Below are positions 1 to 6,859 of a stretch of DNA of 13,640 nucleotides, one piece after another. The first letter of the stretch is position 1; every line of letters begins with the position of its first letter. Where the stretch lies: assembly GCA_013696535.1 (NCBI GenBank), contig JACCYI010000107.1:1-13640 (forward strand). The letters are read 5' to 3'. The notes beneath the pieces are model-generated. The model saw only the letters and a program-made list of their open reading frames with translations. It did no database searches and was not told where the DNA came from. The stretch is from Solirubrobacterales bacterium. Its GTDB lineage: Bacteria > Actinomycetota > Thermoleophilia > Solirubrobacterales > Solirubrobacteraceae. A program made the position numbers and the translations under genes.

Positions 1-807
1 GCCGAGGCCCATGCCGAGGACGGCGGTCTGCGACCACCCCTCGTTACGGGAGGGAACCACGAGCGCGGAGGCGCCCGCGATCCACGGGGCCGGGTCGCGG
101 CGCCAGCCGCAGAAGTGGATGCGGCCACGGAGATCCTCCTGGGCTGCCCGACGGCGCAGACTGAGCTCTGAACACCCCGAACCGAGCATGAAGCACACGG
201 GCGGCTCGCGCAGGAGGGCCAAGGCCTCCAGGAGCACGTCGGGCCCCTTCTCCTCATGCAAGCGCCCGGCGTACATCAGCCGGGACGCTGGGAGCCAGGG
301 CCGGGGGCGGGCGTCGAGTCCGAGAACCGGCGAGATCCCGGGTAGCAATCGACCGGCGGGGAGGCCGGCGGCGAGCACGGTGGCCATGGCGTTCGGCCCG
401 TGCGCGTAGAAGCGATCCACCCGCTTGAGGCCTTCACGCAGCCGTTCGATCTGCGGCTCCGCGGGCCAGGTGAATGGGTTGTGCTCGCTGGCCACGAGTG
501 GGATGCCCGGCTCGATGGCGCGAGCAGCCGCCCACCATCCGCCGAAGATGTGCGCATGGACGAGATCAGCGCCGGCCAGCCGCGGTCGCAGCCAGTCGGC
601 GAAGCCCTGATCAGCGCTCCACTGGAGTCCTCTTTGCCCGTAGACCTCCGGAGTCAGCCCGTGGTCACGCGCTATGGCAATGCCCGGCGCGTCCGCCGAA
701 CCGCATAGCAGGCGGGTCTCTATTCCGCGCGCTCGCAGAGCCCGCGACACACGCAGAAGGGACAACTGCGCTCCGCCGGGCTCAAGCTTGGCAACCACTC
801 GGACCAT
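1..807 (-). CDS. Glycosyltransferase family 4 (GT-B fold), C-terminus cut by window edge
   Basis: The frame is open from ATG at 807 to the left edge, giving 269 residues; about 100 more are expected. GT4 enzymes move a sugar from a nucleotide-sugar to a lipid, glycan or small-molecule acceptor in the cytoplasm. The N-terminal Rossmann half begins with VRVVAKLEPGGAQLSLLR (residues 2-19), whose GGAQ segment is the usual acceptor-side glycine loop. HAHIFGGWW (84-92) and ASEHNPF (106-112) follow. The donor domain starts at RLMYAGRLHEEKGPDVLLEA (176-195). The EX7E region reads PSRNEGWSQTAVLGMGLG (252-269): the first Glu (E256) is present but the second is Leu264. An in-frame GTG lies at 816 and a stop just beyond it, so the start is 807 or 816. 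The acyl-CoA dehydrogenase stop lies 61 bases upstream on the same strand. Family is secure; acceptor and product are unknown. Confidence 0.9.
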   Translation of the reverse strand, partial: MVRVVAKLEPGGAQLSLLRVSRALRARGIETRLLCGSADAPGIAIARDHGLTPEVYGQRGLQWSADQGFADWLRPRLAGADLVHAHIFGGWWAAARAIEPGIPLVASEHNPFTWPAEPQIERLREGLKRVDRFYAHGPNAMATVLAAGLPAGRLLPGISPVLGLDARPRPWLPASRLMYAGRLHEEKGPDVLLEALALLREPPVCFMLGSGCSELSLRRRAAQEDLRGRIHFCGWRRDPAPWIAGASALVVPSRNEGWSQTAVLGMGLG

Positions 808-825
808 GCGAAGCACGTCTCGTCA

Positions 826-854
826 ACCCTAGAGTGGTGTCAGGACGAGAACAA
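826..854 (-). promoter_or_regulatory. Candidate promoter for the glycosyltransferase
   Basis: Read on the minus strand, TTGTTC (854-849) and TAGGGT (831-826) are separated by exactly 17 bases. They match the -35 and -10 consensus at three of six positions each, including the TAnnnT core. Transcription would begin near 819, just ahead of the GTG (816) and ATG (807) start candidates. This suggests the glycosyltransferase need not depend on read-through from the upstream dehydrogenase. The call rests on motif and spacing only. Confidence 0.35.
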
Positions 855-868
855 GTTAAACACCGCAC

Positions 869-2029
869 CTACAGCCCGTACGACCTCCCGATGACGTCGA
901 GCATGATCTCATCCGTCCCCGCGCCAATGCGGTTGAGCCGCATATCGCGCCAGATCCGCTCGATCCCGTATTCCTTCATGTAGCCGGCGCCACCGTGGAT
1001 CTGTATGCACTCGTCGGCCACCTCGACGGCGATCCGGGCGGCGTGAAGCTTCGCCATGGAGATCTCCCGCACGGGATACTCGCCCTTCTCGAAGCGCCAG
1101 GCCGTCGCGTAGACCATCTGCCGTGCCGATTCGATCTTGGTCGCCATTTCGGCGAACTTGTGGCGAGTGACCTGGAACTTGCCGATCTCGCGCCCGAACG
1201 CCTTGCGCTCATGGGCGTAGGTGAGCGTCTTGTCGAACGCGCGCTGGGCTCCGGCGACACAGCCCGCCGCGCCGATCAGCCGCTCGCCCTGGAGCTCCCA
1301 CATGATGTGGTGGAAGCCCCTGCCGACCTGGCCCAGGACCGCGGACGCCGACACGCGGACGTCCTGGAAGGCGAGGAGCGCCGTGTCGGACGCATGCATG
1401 CCGAGCTTCTCGAGCTTCTTCTCGCGCACGACGCCGGGGGAATCCATGTCGACGAGGAAGAGGGTGAACCCGTCGTAGCCCGCCTCCACGTCCGTCTTGG
1501 TCACCAGGACGATGTAGTGCGCGCGGTGGCCGTTGGTTATGTAGGTCTTGGATCCGTTGATCAGGTACTCGTCGCCGTCGCGCACGGCACGAGTGCGGAT
1601 CCCGGAGACGTCTGAGCCCGCGTCGGGCTCGGTGATGCCCAGTGCGGCGATCTTCTGGCCCTTGATCGACGGTGCCAGGTACTGCTGCTTCTGCTCCTCG
1701 GTGCCGAACTTAAGGATGGGTGGTGTGGCCATGTCCGTGTGGACCGCGACGCCCATGGCCAGGCCGCCCGAATCGGAGCGCGTCATCTCCTCGGCGAGGA
1801 CGAGGTTGCAGAAGTAGTCCCCGCCCTGGCCGCCATATTGCTCAGGAAACGAGAGGCCGAGGAAGCCCAGCTCGCCCATTCGCGTGAAGACCGAATCGGG
1901 GAAGGTCGTCTCCTCCCACTCCTCCGCGTGGGGCGCCAGCTCGCGCCCGACGAAGCCCCCGATCGATTCGCGCAGCTCGTCGTGGATGGGGTTGAAGATG
2001 AAGTGCCTGCTCCTGGCGACGTACTCCAT
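869..2029 (-). CDS. Acyl-CoA dehydrogenase, long-chain/isovaleryl-type active site
   Basis: This 386-residue protein has the standard length of the family. These FAD flavoenzymes introduce the alpha,beta double bond into acyl-CoA thioesters and pass electrons to ETF. Signatures are the N-terminal helical domain (1-120), the beta-domain FAD/substrate motif ITEPDAGSDVSGIRTRA (132-148), YLINGSKTYITNG (155-167), and the C-terminal IQIHGGAGYMKEYGIER (342-358). The catalytic base is notable. The position used by short- and medium-chain enzymes, next to the terminal GT, is Ala370 (IGAGTDEIM). A Glu is instead present in helix G (WELQGERL, E249), as in isovaleryl- and long-chain acyl-CoA dehydrogenases. 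The frame is open further upstream to 2326, but that part is antisense to the protease; ATG 2029 gives the normal N-terminus MEYVARSRHF. No Shine-Dalgarno is visible; TACCGT lies 8 bases upstream of the ATG. Substrate is not certain. Confidence 0.93.
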   Translation of the reverse strand: MEYVARSRHFIFNPIHDELRESIGGFVGRELAPHAEEWEETTFPDSVFTRMGELGFLGLSFPEQYGGQGGDYFCNLVLAEEMTRSDSGGLAMGVAVHTDMATPPILKFGTEEQKQQYLAPSIKGQKIAALGITEPDAGSDVSGIRTRAVRDGDEYLINGSKTYITNGHRAHYIVLVTKTDVEAGYDGFTLFLVDMDSPGVVREKKLEKLGMHASDTALLAFQDVRVSASAVLGQVGRGFHHIMWELQGERLIGAAGCVAGAQRAFDKTLTYAHERKAFGREIGKFQVTRHKFAEMATKIESARQMVYATAWRFEKGEYPVREISMAKLHAARIAVEVADECIQIHGGAGYMKEYGIERIWRDMRLNRIGAGTDEIMLDVIGRSYGL

Positions 2030-2129
2030 GGGGAAGGACGGTACCGGCGGATCGTCCCGCGGCCCCCATCCGGCCACTCGATGATGTGAACGGTCAGCGG
2101 ATTGCGCCTCGCGGCCGATGAACTGAGCA
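2030..2129. promoter_or_regulatory. Divergent promoter region between acyl-CoA dehydrogenase and protease
   Basis: These 100 bases separate the two divergent start codons and must hold both promoters unless transcription starts inside a gene. On the minus strand TACCGT (2043-2038) lies 8 bases before the dehydrogenase ATG and fits a TAnnnT -10 box for a nearly leaderless transcript, though no convincing -35 accompanies it. On the plus strand no strong promoter or ribosome-binding site is seen before the protease. No clear inverted repeat was found. Confidence 0.4.
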
Positions 2130-3635
2130 ATGCGCCTTGTGCTTGCCCTCCTCCTCGCGTTCCTCGTGGCTCCTGCATCCGCCGTGGCCGCCGAGGTCGT
2201 GCCGGGACGGGTGGTGGTCGGCTTCGCCTCTGGCACCGACGCCCGCGAGCGCGCCGACGTCCGGGCGGACGCGGATGCGACCCTGCTGAGCACGGTCTCG
2301 GGCCCGGAGGAGCAGGTCCTGCGCATCGACGGCGATCCACAGGCCGTCGCCGCCGCCCTCGAGCGGCGTCCGGAGGTGGCCTTCGCCGAGCCCGACTACC
2401 GCGTGCGGGCCCAGTGGATGCCGAACGACGCAATGCTGAACCAGCAGTGGGGGCTGGCGCAGACGAGTACGCCACGGGCGTGGGATGGTGGCGCGCGCGG
2501 CGCCGGCGTCCTCGTCGGGGTCGTCGACACCGGCGTCGCCTTCGGGCATCCCGACCTCGGGCGCTTGCAGGCGGGCGGCTTCGACTTCGCCAACCGCGAC
2601 TCAGATCCCAGCGACGACAACGGCCACGGAACGAGCGTCACGGGCGTGATCGCCGCAACCGCGAACAACGGCATCGGGGTCGCCGGCGTTGCGCCCGAAG
2701 CATCGATAGTGGCAGCCAAGGCCCTTGCAGCCAATGGCTCGGGTTACACCTCCGACGTGGCGGACGGGGTGCACTTTCTCGCAGATCGGAATGCGCGCGT
2801 GATCAACCTCTCCCTCGGTGGTCCGGATCGCTCCCAGATCCTGACGTCGGCCATCGAAGGTCATCCCGGGACGCTGTTCGTCGTCGCCGCCGGCAACGCC
2901 AACGCCGACAACGACGCCGGCACCGGAACCTGGCCCTGTAACGAGCCGGCGGCCAACGTGATCTGCGTGGGAGCCAGCACTCAGTCCGAGAGCCGGGCAG
3001 GGTTCTCGAACTACGGCGCAGCGTCGGTTGACCTGATGGCACCCGGGCAGTCGATCGAGACCACGGTTCTCAACGGATACGGCCTGGCGAGCGGGACGAG
3101 CTTCTCGGCCCCGATGGTCGCCGGAGCCGCTGCGCTGCTCTACGGCCAGCGGCCGACCGCCACGGTCGCCGACGTGCGGTCCGCACTGCTGTCGAGCACA
3201 GACGCCTTTGCGTCCTACCACTGCCTGGCCACGACAGGAGGGCGGCTCAACGTCGAGCGCGCGCTGCTGACCCTCGCGTCAGGCTCCGCCCCAGCGGTGG
3301 TCGCGCCACCCGTGTGCAACCGGGCCTCGGCTCCCGTGGCTCTTGCACCCGCCCCCGCTCCTGATCCCGCGCCGAGTCCCGCCGCTCCAGCGGTGACTCC
3401 CCAGCCGCCTCAGAAGCCGTCCGGCAAACCCGCATCCTGCACGGTCCCAGAACTCAAGCGCATCACGCCGACCCGCGCCAGGCAGCGCCTGCAGATGGCC
3501 GGCTGCAAGATCGGAACGGTGAGGCGGCAGTACAGCAAGTCAGTCCGCCAGGGGCGGGTCGTGACCTCATCACCGCGGCCAGGGGAGGGTGCGCGCGCCG
3601 TCGTCAGCCTGCTCGTGAGCCGCGGCCGCAGGTAG
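2130..3635 (+). CDS. Secreted subtilisin-like serine protease (S8) with C-terminal PASTA domain
   Basis: The 501-residue protein is an exported endopeptidase. A signal peptide spans about residues 1-21 (MRLVLALLLAFLVAPASAVA, cleavage near AVAA). A short inhibitor-I9-like propeptide follows (about 24-92). The peptidase domain runs from about 105 to 380, with the full triad: Asp133 (VVDTG), His166 (NGHGTSVTG), Ser324 (SGTSFSAPMVAG), plus oxyanion Asn256 (VAAGN). A Pro/Ala-rich linker (about 387-432) leads to one PASTA repeat (437-497) with paired cysteines C437 and C459. PASTA domains usually bind peptidoglycan or related cell-wall material, so the enzyme may be wall-tethered after secretion; this is inferred. 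The start is fixed because a TGA lies two codons upstream of ATG 2130. It stands alone, divergent from the dehydrogenase and 42 bases before the crotonase gene. Its natural substrate is unknown. Confidence 0.95.
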   Translation: MRLVLALLLAFLVAPASAVAAEVVPGRVVVGFASGTDARERADVRADADATLLSTVSGPEEQVLRIDGDPQAVAAALERRPEVAFAEPDYRVRAQWMPNDAMLNQQWGLAQTSTPRAWDGGARGAGVLVGVVDTGVAFGHPDLGRLQAGGFDFANRDSDPSDDNGHGTSVTGVIAATANNGIGVAGVAPEASIVAAKALAANGSGYTSDVADGVHFLADRNARVINLSLGGPDRSQILTSAIEGHPGTLFVVAAGNANADNDAGTGTWPCNEPAANVICVGASTQSESRAGFSNYGAASVDLMAPGQSIETTVLNGYGLASGTSFSAPMVAGAAALLYGQRPTATVADVRSALLSSTDAFASYHCLATTGGRLNVERALLTLASGSAPAVVAPPVCNRASAPVALAPAPAPDPAPSPAAPAVTPQPPQKPSGKPASCTVPELKRITPTRARQRLQMAGCKIGTVRRQYSKSVRQGRVVTSSPRPGEGARAVVSLLVSRGRR

Positions 3636-3660
3636 TCCGGCAGACTCACCGTCCCTGCGG
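3626..3660. terminator. Weak inverted repeat after the protease, possible terminator
   Basis: CCGCAGG (3626-3632) and CCTGCGG (3654-3660) are a perfect 7-base inverted repeat around a 21-base loop, starting at the protease stop codon. It could fold in RNA and end protease transcription before the crotonase operon. The loop is long and no T-run follows, so this is a weak call. Confidence 0.25.
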
Positions 3661-3677
3661 TTGGGCATGATGGCTCA

Positions 3678-4463
3678 GTGCCCTACGCCACGCTGCGCTA
3701 CGAGGTCGCCGGGACCGGCGTCGCCACGATCGCCCTCGATCGGCCCGAGACGCGCAACGCGCTCTCCGACGAGCTGCTCGACGACCTGATCGCCGCCTTC
3801 GAGACCGTCAGAACAGACGACGCCGTGCGCTGCGTGGTCCTTACCTCCACACACGAGACGGTCTTCTCGAGCGGAGGCAACCTCGCCGGCTTCGCTGCGG
3901 ACGTGCCGCTCATCCACAAGCACCTCGCCTCGTCGCGGTTTCCGCGGCTGTTCAGGCTCATCGGGGAGCTCGGCAAGCCGTCGGTCTGCGCCGCCAACGG
4001 ACACGTGCTCGCCGGGGCCCTCGGGCTGGCGTTGGCGTGTGATCTGATCGTCGCCAAGGACACTGCCCGCTTCGGAACGCCCGAGATCAACGTCGGCGTG
4101 TTCCCGTTCATGATCATGGCGCTCGTCCACCGCAATGTCCCGCGCAAGAAGGCCACGGAGATGCTCCTGCTCGGCGACCAGCTCTCCGCGCACGAGGCCG
4201 AGCGCATCGGGCTCGTCAACCGGGTCGTCGCGCCGGACGCCTTCGAGGCGGCTGTCGACGACTGGGCGGGCCGGCTCGCCGCCAAGTCTCCGGTGCTGAT
4301 GCGGTTGGGGAAGGACGCGATGTTCCGCCAGCAGGACATGGCCTTCGCCGACGCCCTCGAGTATCTCCACACCCAGCTCACCCTTGCCTTCGCCACGCAA
4401 GACCTCCAGGAGGGCGTCAAGGCGTTCTTCGAGAAGCGCGACCCGGTCTGGACCGGCCGGTGA
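3678..4463 (+). CDS. Enoyl-CoA hydratase/isomerase (crotonase fold)
   Basis: The 261-residue protein matches the usual crotonase length. The family hydrates enoyl-CoA or shifts double bonds, stabilising a thioester enolate in an oxyanion hole. ALDRPETRNALSDEL (19-33), SSGGNLAGF (64-72, first oxyanion NH) and the second oxyanion region ANGHVLAGALGLALACD (106-122) are clear. By spacing to rat mitochondrial hydratase, Glu164 is kept (E136 in GTPEINVG) but the Glu144 position is Gly116. A single acid at this place is typical of delta3-delta2 enoyl-CoA isomerases, so isomerase or another crotonase reaction is as likely as hydratase. The start is GTG 3678; the two ATGs just upstream are out of frame. 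CATGAT ends 6 bases before the start. It is the first gene of a three-gene operon; its TGA overlaps the next GTG by 4 bases. Confidence 0.9.
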   Translation: MPYATLRYEVAGTGVATIALDRPETRNALSDELLDDLIAAFETVRTDDAVRCVVLTSTHETVFSSGGNLAGFAADVPLIHKHLASSRFPRLFRLIGELGKPSVCAANGHVLAGALGLALACDLIVAKDTARFGTPEINVGVFPFMIMALVHRNVPRKKATEMLLLGDQLSAHEAERIGLVNRVVAPDAFEAAVDDWAGRLAAKSPVLMRLGKDAMFRQQDMAFADALEYLHTQLTLAFATQDLQEGVKAFFEKRDPVWTGR

Positions 4464-5287
4464 TCTCTCTCGTCGCGTTGCAGTGCCGGACCTCTGACCG
4501 CACCTCAGGGGGCGGCCGCGGGGCACGGGCGCTGGCGGACGAGCTCGGCATGCGCCTCGGCATCGAGGCACGCCTCATCGGCTCGCCGGGCGAGCCGCGT
4601 GAGGCGTCGTTCGCCGACGATCTGCGCGACTCGCGAGGCTGTCTGCTCGAGGCCGGCGGGCAGGTCGATGACGCCCTGGCCGCCGGTGACTTCCCGATGC
4701 TGCTGGCCGGCGACTGCTCCATCTGCATGACCACGCTGCCGGGCGTCATGCGCCACCATCCCGAAGCCCGAATCCTGTGGCTCGACGCCCACGGTGATTT
4801 CAACACCCCCGAAACGACCCCGAGCGGCTTCCTGGGCGGTATGTGCCTCGCCGCCGCCTGCGGCCGGTGGGAGACGGGGCTGCTGCCTGAAGAGACCTCC
4901 GCGGCCTTCGACCCCGCGCGCGTGACCCTGTGCGGCGTGCGCGACCTCGACCCGGGTGAGCGCGTCGGGCTCGAGCTCGCGGGCGTGCACGCGGTGGCGC
5001 GACCGAGCGAGGTCGCCGACCTCGTTCGGGGTGGAACGGTCTACGTGCACCTCGACCTCGACGTGCTCGATCCTGGGATCTTCCCCGCCCAGTTCCCCGT
5101 GGCCCACGGGCTCTCGCGCGCGGGCCTGCGCACGTTGTTGGCCGAGGTCGCACGCGCTTCCACCGTCGTGGGGACCGAGATCACCGCGTTTGAAGCGCCC
5201 GAGGACCCGGCCGAGTGCAGCCGGCTGGCCGAGCTCGTGGGCGACGCGGTCGAGCCGCTCCTCGCCCAAGGCACCGGTCCGTCGTGA
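4460..5287 (+). CDS. Arginase-fold ureohydrolase, Cys-substituted metal site (DcsB-like)
   Basis: This 275-residue protein belongs to the arginase/agmatinase family, binuclear Mn enzymes that remove urea or a urea analogue from guanidino compounds. Metal ligands: LDAHGDFNTPE carries Asp109, His111 and Asp113; HLDLDVLDPG carries Asp199 and Asp201; TAFEAPE carries Glu245. The first ligand, His in the usual GGDHS motif, is Cys86 here (LAGDCSICM). From memory of the literature, the D-cycloserine biosynthesis enzyme DcsB, which releases hydroxyurea from N-hydroxy-arginine, has a Cys at this place, a similar length and a similar HGDFNTPETT segment. So an unusual guanidino substrate is more likely than arginine; this is inference. 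Its GTG overlaps the crotonase TGA and its own TGA overlaps the next GTG, so it is probably translationally coupled on both sides. Family membership is sure; substrate is not. Confidence 0.88.
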   Translation: MISLVALQCRTSDRTSGGGRGARALADELGMRLGIEARLIGSPGEPREASFADDLRDSRGCLLEAGGQVDDALAAGDFPMLLAGDCSICMTTLPGVMRHHPEARILWLDAHGDFNTPETTPSGFLGGMCLAAACGRWETGLLPEETSAAFDPARVTLCGVRDLDPGERVGLELAGVHAVARPSEVADLVRGGTVYVHLDLDVLDPGIFPAQFPVAHGLSRAGLRTLLAEVARASTVVGTEITAFEAPEDPAECSRLAELVGDAVEPLLAQGTGPS

Positions 5288-6843
5288 GCGGGGCGCTGCG
5301 CCCGCTCGTCGAGGACCTCCACGAGCGACGCGCCCGTGCTCGCCTCGGCGGCGGCGACGAGCGCATCGCGCGCCAGCACGCCGCCGACAAGCTCACCGCG
5401 CGAGAGCGGGTTGAGGAGCTGATCGATCCCGGGACCTTCTCCGAGCTGGGGCTGCACGCCGGCATCCACCACTCCGTACGTGGCCTAGAAGGAAGGGAGG
5501 CGCCGGCGGACGGAGTCATCACGGGCTACGGGCGCGTGGACGGCCGCATGGTCGCGGTCGCCGCCTATGACTTCACGGTGATGGCCGGCTCCATGGGCAC
5601 GACGGGGGAGCTCAAGGTGACCCGCCTGCGTGAGCTGGCGCTGACGAAGCGAATGCCGTTCGTCTGGCTGCTCGATTCGGCGGGGGCCCGCATCCAGGAG
5701 GCGGTCGGCTCGCTCTTCGCCGGGTCCGGGCACCTCTTCCGCGAGCAGGTCATCGCGAGCGGCGTCATCCCGCAGGTCGCGGCGCTCATGGGGCCGTGCG
5801 CCGCGGGCACCGCCTACATCCCGGGGCTCGCCGATTTCGTCCCCATGGTCCGGGGGCGCGGCTCGATGGCGCTGGCGGGGCCGCATCTCGTGCGCGCGGC
5901 GATCGGCGAGGATGTGACTCAGGAGGAGCTCGGCGGCTCGCGGGTGCACTGCCGCAAGTCGGGTGTCGGCGACCTGGAGGTGGCCGACGACCGCGAGTGC
6001 ATCGCCCGCATCAAATCCTATCTGTCCTACTTCCCCTCCCACTGCGAGCAAGCGCCACCCGTGCGCGCCGACGTCTCCGATCCCGTCGATCGCGGGGACG
6101 AGGAGCTGCTCGACGTCCTCCCTGAATCGAACCGCAAGCCGTACGACATGTACGAGGTCATCCGCCGTATCGTGGATGACGGAGAGTGGCTTGACCTCAA
6201 AGGCCAATGGGGCAGGACGGTGATCACGTGCCTGTCCCGCATGGGCGGTCGTCCCGTGGGGATCGTCGCCAGCCAGCCGAGGCACCTCGGCGGCATCCTC
6301 GACAACGACTCCGCCGACAAGGCCGCCCGCTTTGTGAACCTGTGCGACGCGTTCGGCATCCCGCTGCTCTTCCTGATGGACGTCCCGGGGTTCATGGTCG
6401 GCACGAAGGTGGAGGCCGCCGGGATCATCCGCCACGGGGCCAAGATGCTGCATGCGGTGGCCAACGCGACCGTCCCGAAGTTCACCGTGGTGCTCCGCAA
6501 GGCCTACGGGGCGGGCTACTACGTGATGAACGGTCGCGCCTACGAGCCCGACCTGATCGTCGCCTGGCCGAGCGCGGAGATCTCCGTGATGGGGGCGGAG
6601 GGGGCGGTGGAGATCGTCTTCCGCAAACAGGTCGAGGAGGCGGACGATCCGGCGGCGAAGAAGGTGCAGCTGATCGCCGCCTACCGAGAGGTCATCGACG
6701 TCTACATCGCCGCCCGCAACGACATGATCGACGATGTCATCGATCCGCGCGAGACGCGCCCGACCGTGATCCGGGCGCTCGAGATGGCGGAGGGCAAGCG
6801 CGTCGAGCGGCCGTGGAAACGCCACGGCGTCGTTCCGGTCTGA
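5284..6843 (+). CDS. Acyl-CoA carboxylase carboxyltransferase (beta) subunit, PccB-like
   Basis: The 519-residue protein moves CO2 from carboxybiotin to an acyl-CoA and works with a biotin carboxylase/carrier (alpha) subunit, which is not in this window. The N-terminal half has the KLTARERVEELIDPGTF start (36-52), DFTVMAGSMGTTGELK (96-111), DSAGARIQEAVGS (131-143) and oxyanion segment GPCAAGTAYIPG (170-181). The C-terminal half has LLFLMDVPGFMVGTKVE (361-377), RKAYGAGYYVMNGRAYEPDL (405-424) and WPSAEISVMGAEGAVEIVF (428-446). Asn416 lies near the residue that separates propionyl- from acetyl-CoA specificity in Streptomyces enzymes (alignment from memory). The frame is open 23 codons upstream to 5215, but GTG 5284 overlapping the previous TGA gives the normal N-terminus and matches the operon style. 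It ends the crotonase-ureohydrolase operon and is convergent with the Lrp gene. Substrate is undetermined. Confidence 0.93.
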   Translation: MSGALRPLVEDLHERRARARLGGGDERIARQHAADKLTARERVEELIDPGTFSELGLHAGIHHSVRGLEGREAPADGVITGYGRVDGRMVAVAAYDFTVMAGSMGTTGELKVTRLRELALTKRMPFVWLLDSAGARIQEAVGSLFAGSGHLFREQVIASGVIPQVAALMGPCAAGTAYIPGLADFVPMVRGRGSMALAGPHLVRAAIGEDVTQEELGGSRVHCRKSGVGDLEVADDRECIARIKSYLSYFPSHCEQAPPVRADVSDPVDRGDEELLDVLPESNRKPYDMYEVIRRIVDDGEWLDLKGQWGRTVITCLSRMGGRPVGIVASQPRHLGGILDNDSADKAARFVNLCDAFGIPLLFLMDVPGFMVGTKVEAAGIIRHGAKMLHAVANATVPKFTVVLRKAYGAGYYVMNGRAYEPDLIVAWPSAEISVMGAEGAVEIVFRKQVEEADDPAAKKVQLIAAYREVIDVYIAARNDMIDDVIDPRETRPTVIRALEMAEGKRVERPWKRHGVVPV

Positions 6844-6846
6844 TCA

Positions 6847-6859
6847 AGCGCGCCGCGCT
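6847..6859. repeat. 13-base palindrome between convergent carboxyltransferase and Lrp genes
   Basis: AGCGCG (6847-6852) and CGCGCT (6854-6859) are exact inverted copies around one base, in the gap between two convergent genes and touching the Lrp stop codon. A small RNA hairpin could form from either strand, so a bidirectional terminator is possible. The stem is short and no T-run follows. Confidence 0.3.

Noticed and set aside
2030..2326. N-terminal extension of the acyl-CoA dehydrogenase frame by 99 codons
   Set aside because: The extension is antisense to the protease signal peptide and propeptide, is Arg/Ser-rich low-quality sequence, and the family N-terminus begins at MEYVARSRHF (2029).
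2102..2941. Open plus-strand frame overlapping the protease
   Set aside because: Arg-rich translation typical of a GC-rich shadow frame; the protease frame has signal peptide, triad and PASTA domain.
3675..4571. Long minus-strand open frame opposite the crotonase
   Set aside because: Antisense shadow without recognisable domains; the plus-strand frame has clear crotonase motifs.
5215..5283. Upstream extension of the carboxyltransferase start
   Set aside because: It would overlap the ureohydrolase by 73 bases and adds Arg-rich residues; GTG 5284 gives the same GTGA junction as its neighbours.
5485..6825. 446-codon minus-strand open frame opposite the carboxyltransferase
   Set aside because: His/Asp/Arg-rich antisense shadow of a strongly conserved gene; long empty frames are expected at this GC content.
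869..6843. A leucine-degradation (liu) cluster: isovaleryl-type dehydrogenase, carboxyltransferase, methylglutaconyl hydratase
   Set aside because: The dehydrogenase is on the opposite strand and separated by a protease, there is no biotin carboxylase or HMG-CoA lyase, and a ureohydrolase is embedded. The enzyme set is suggestive but not enough.
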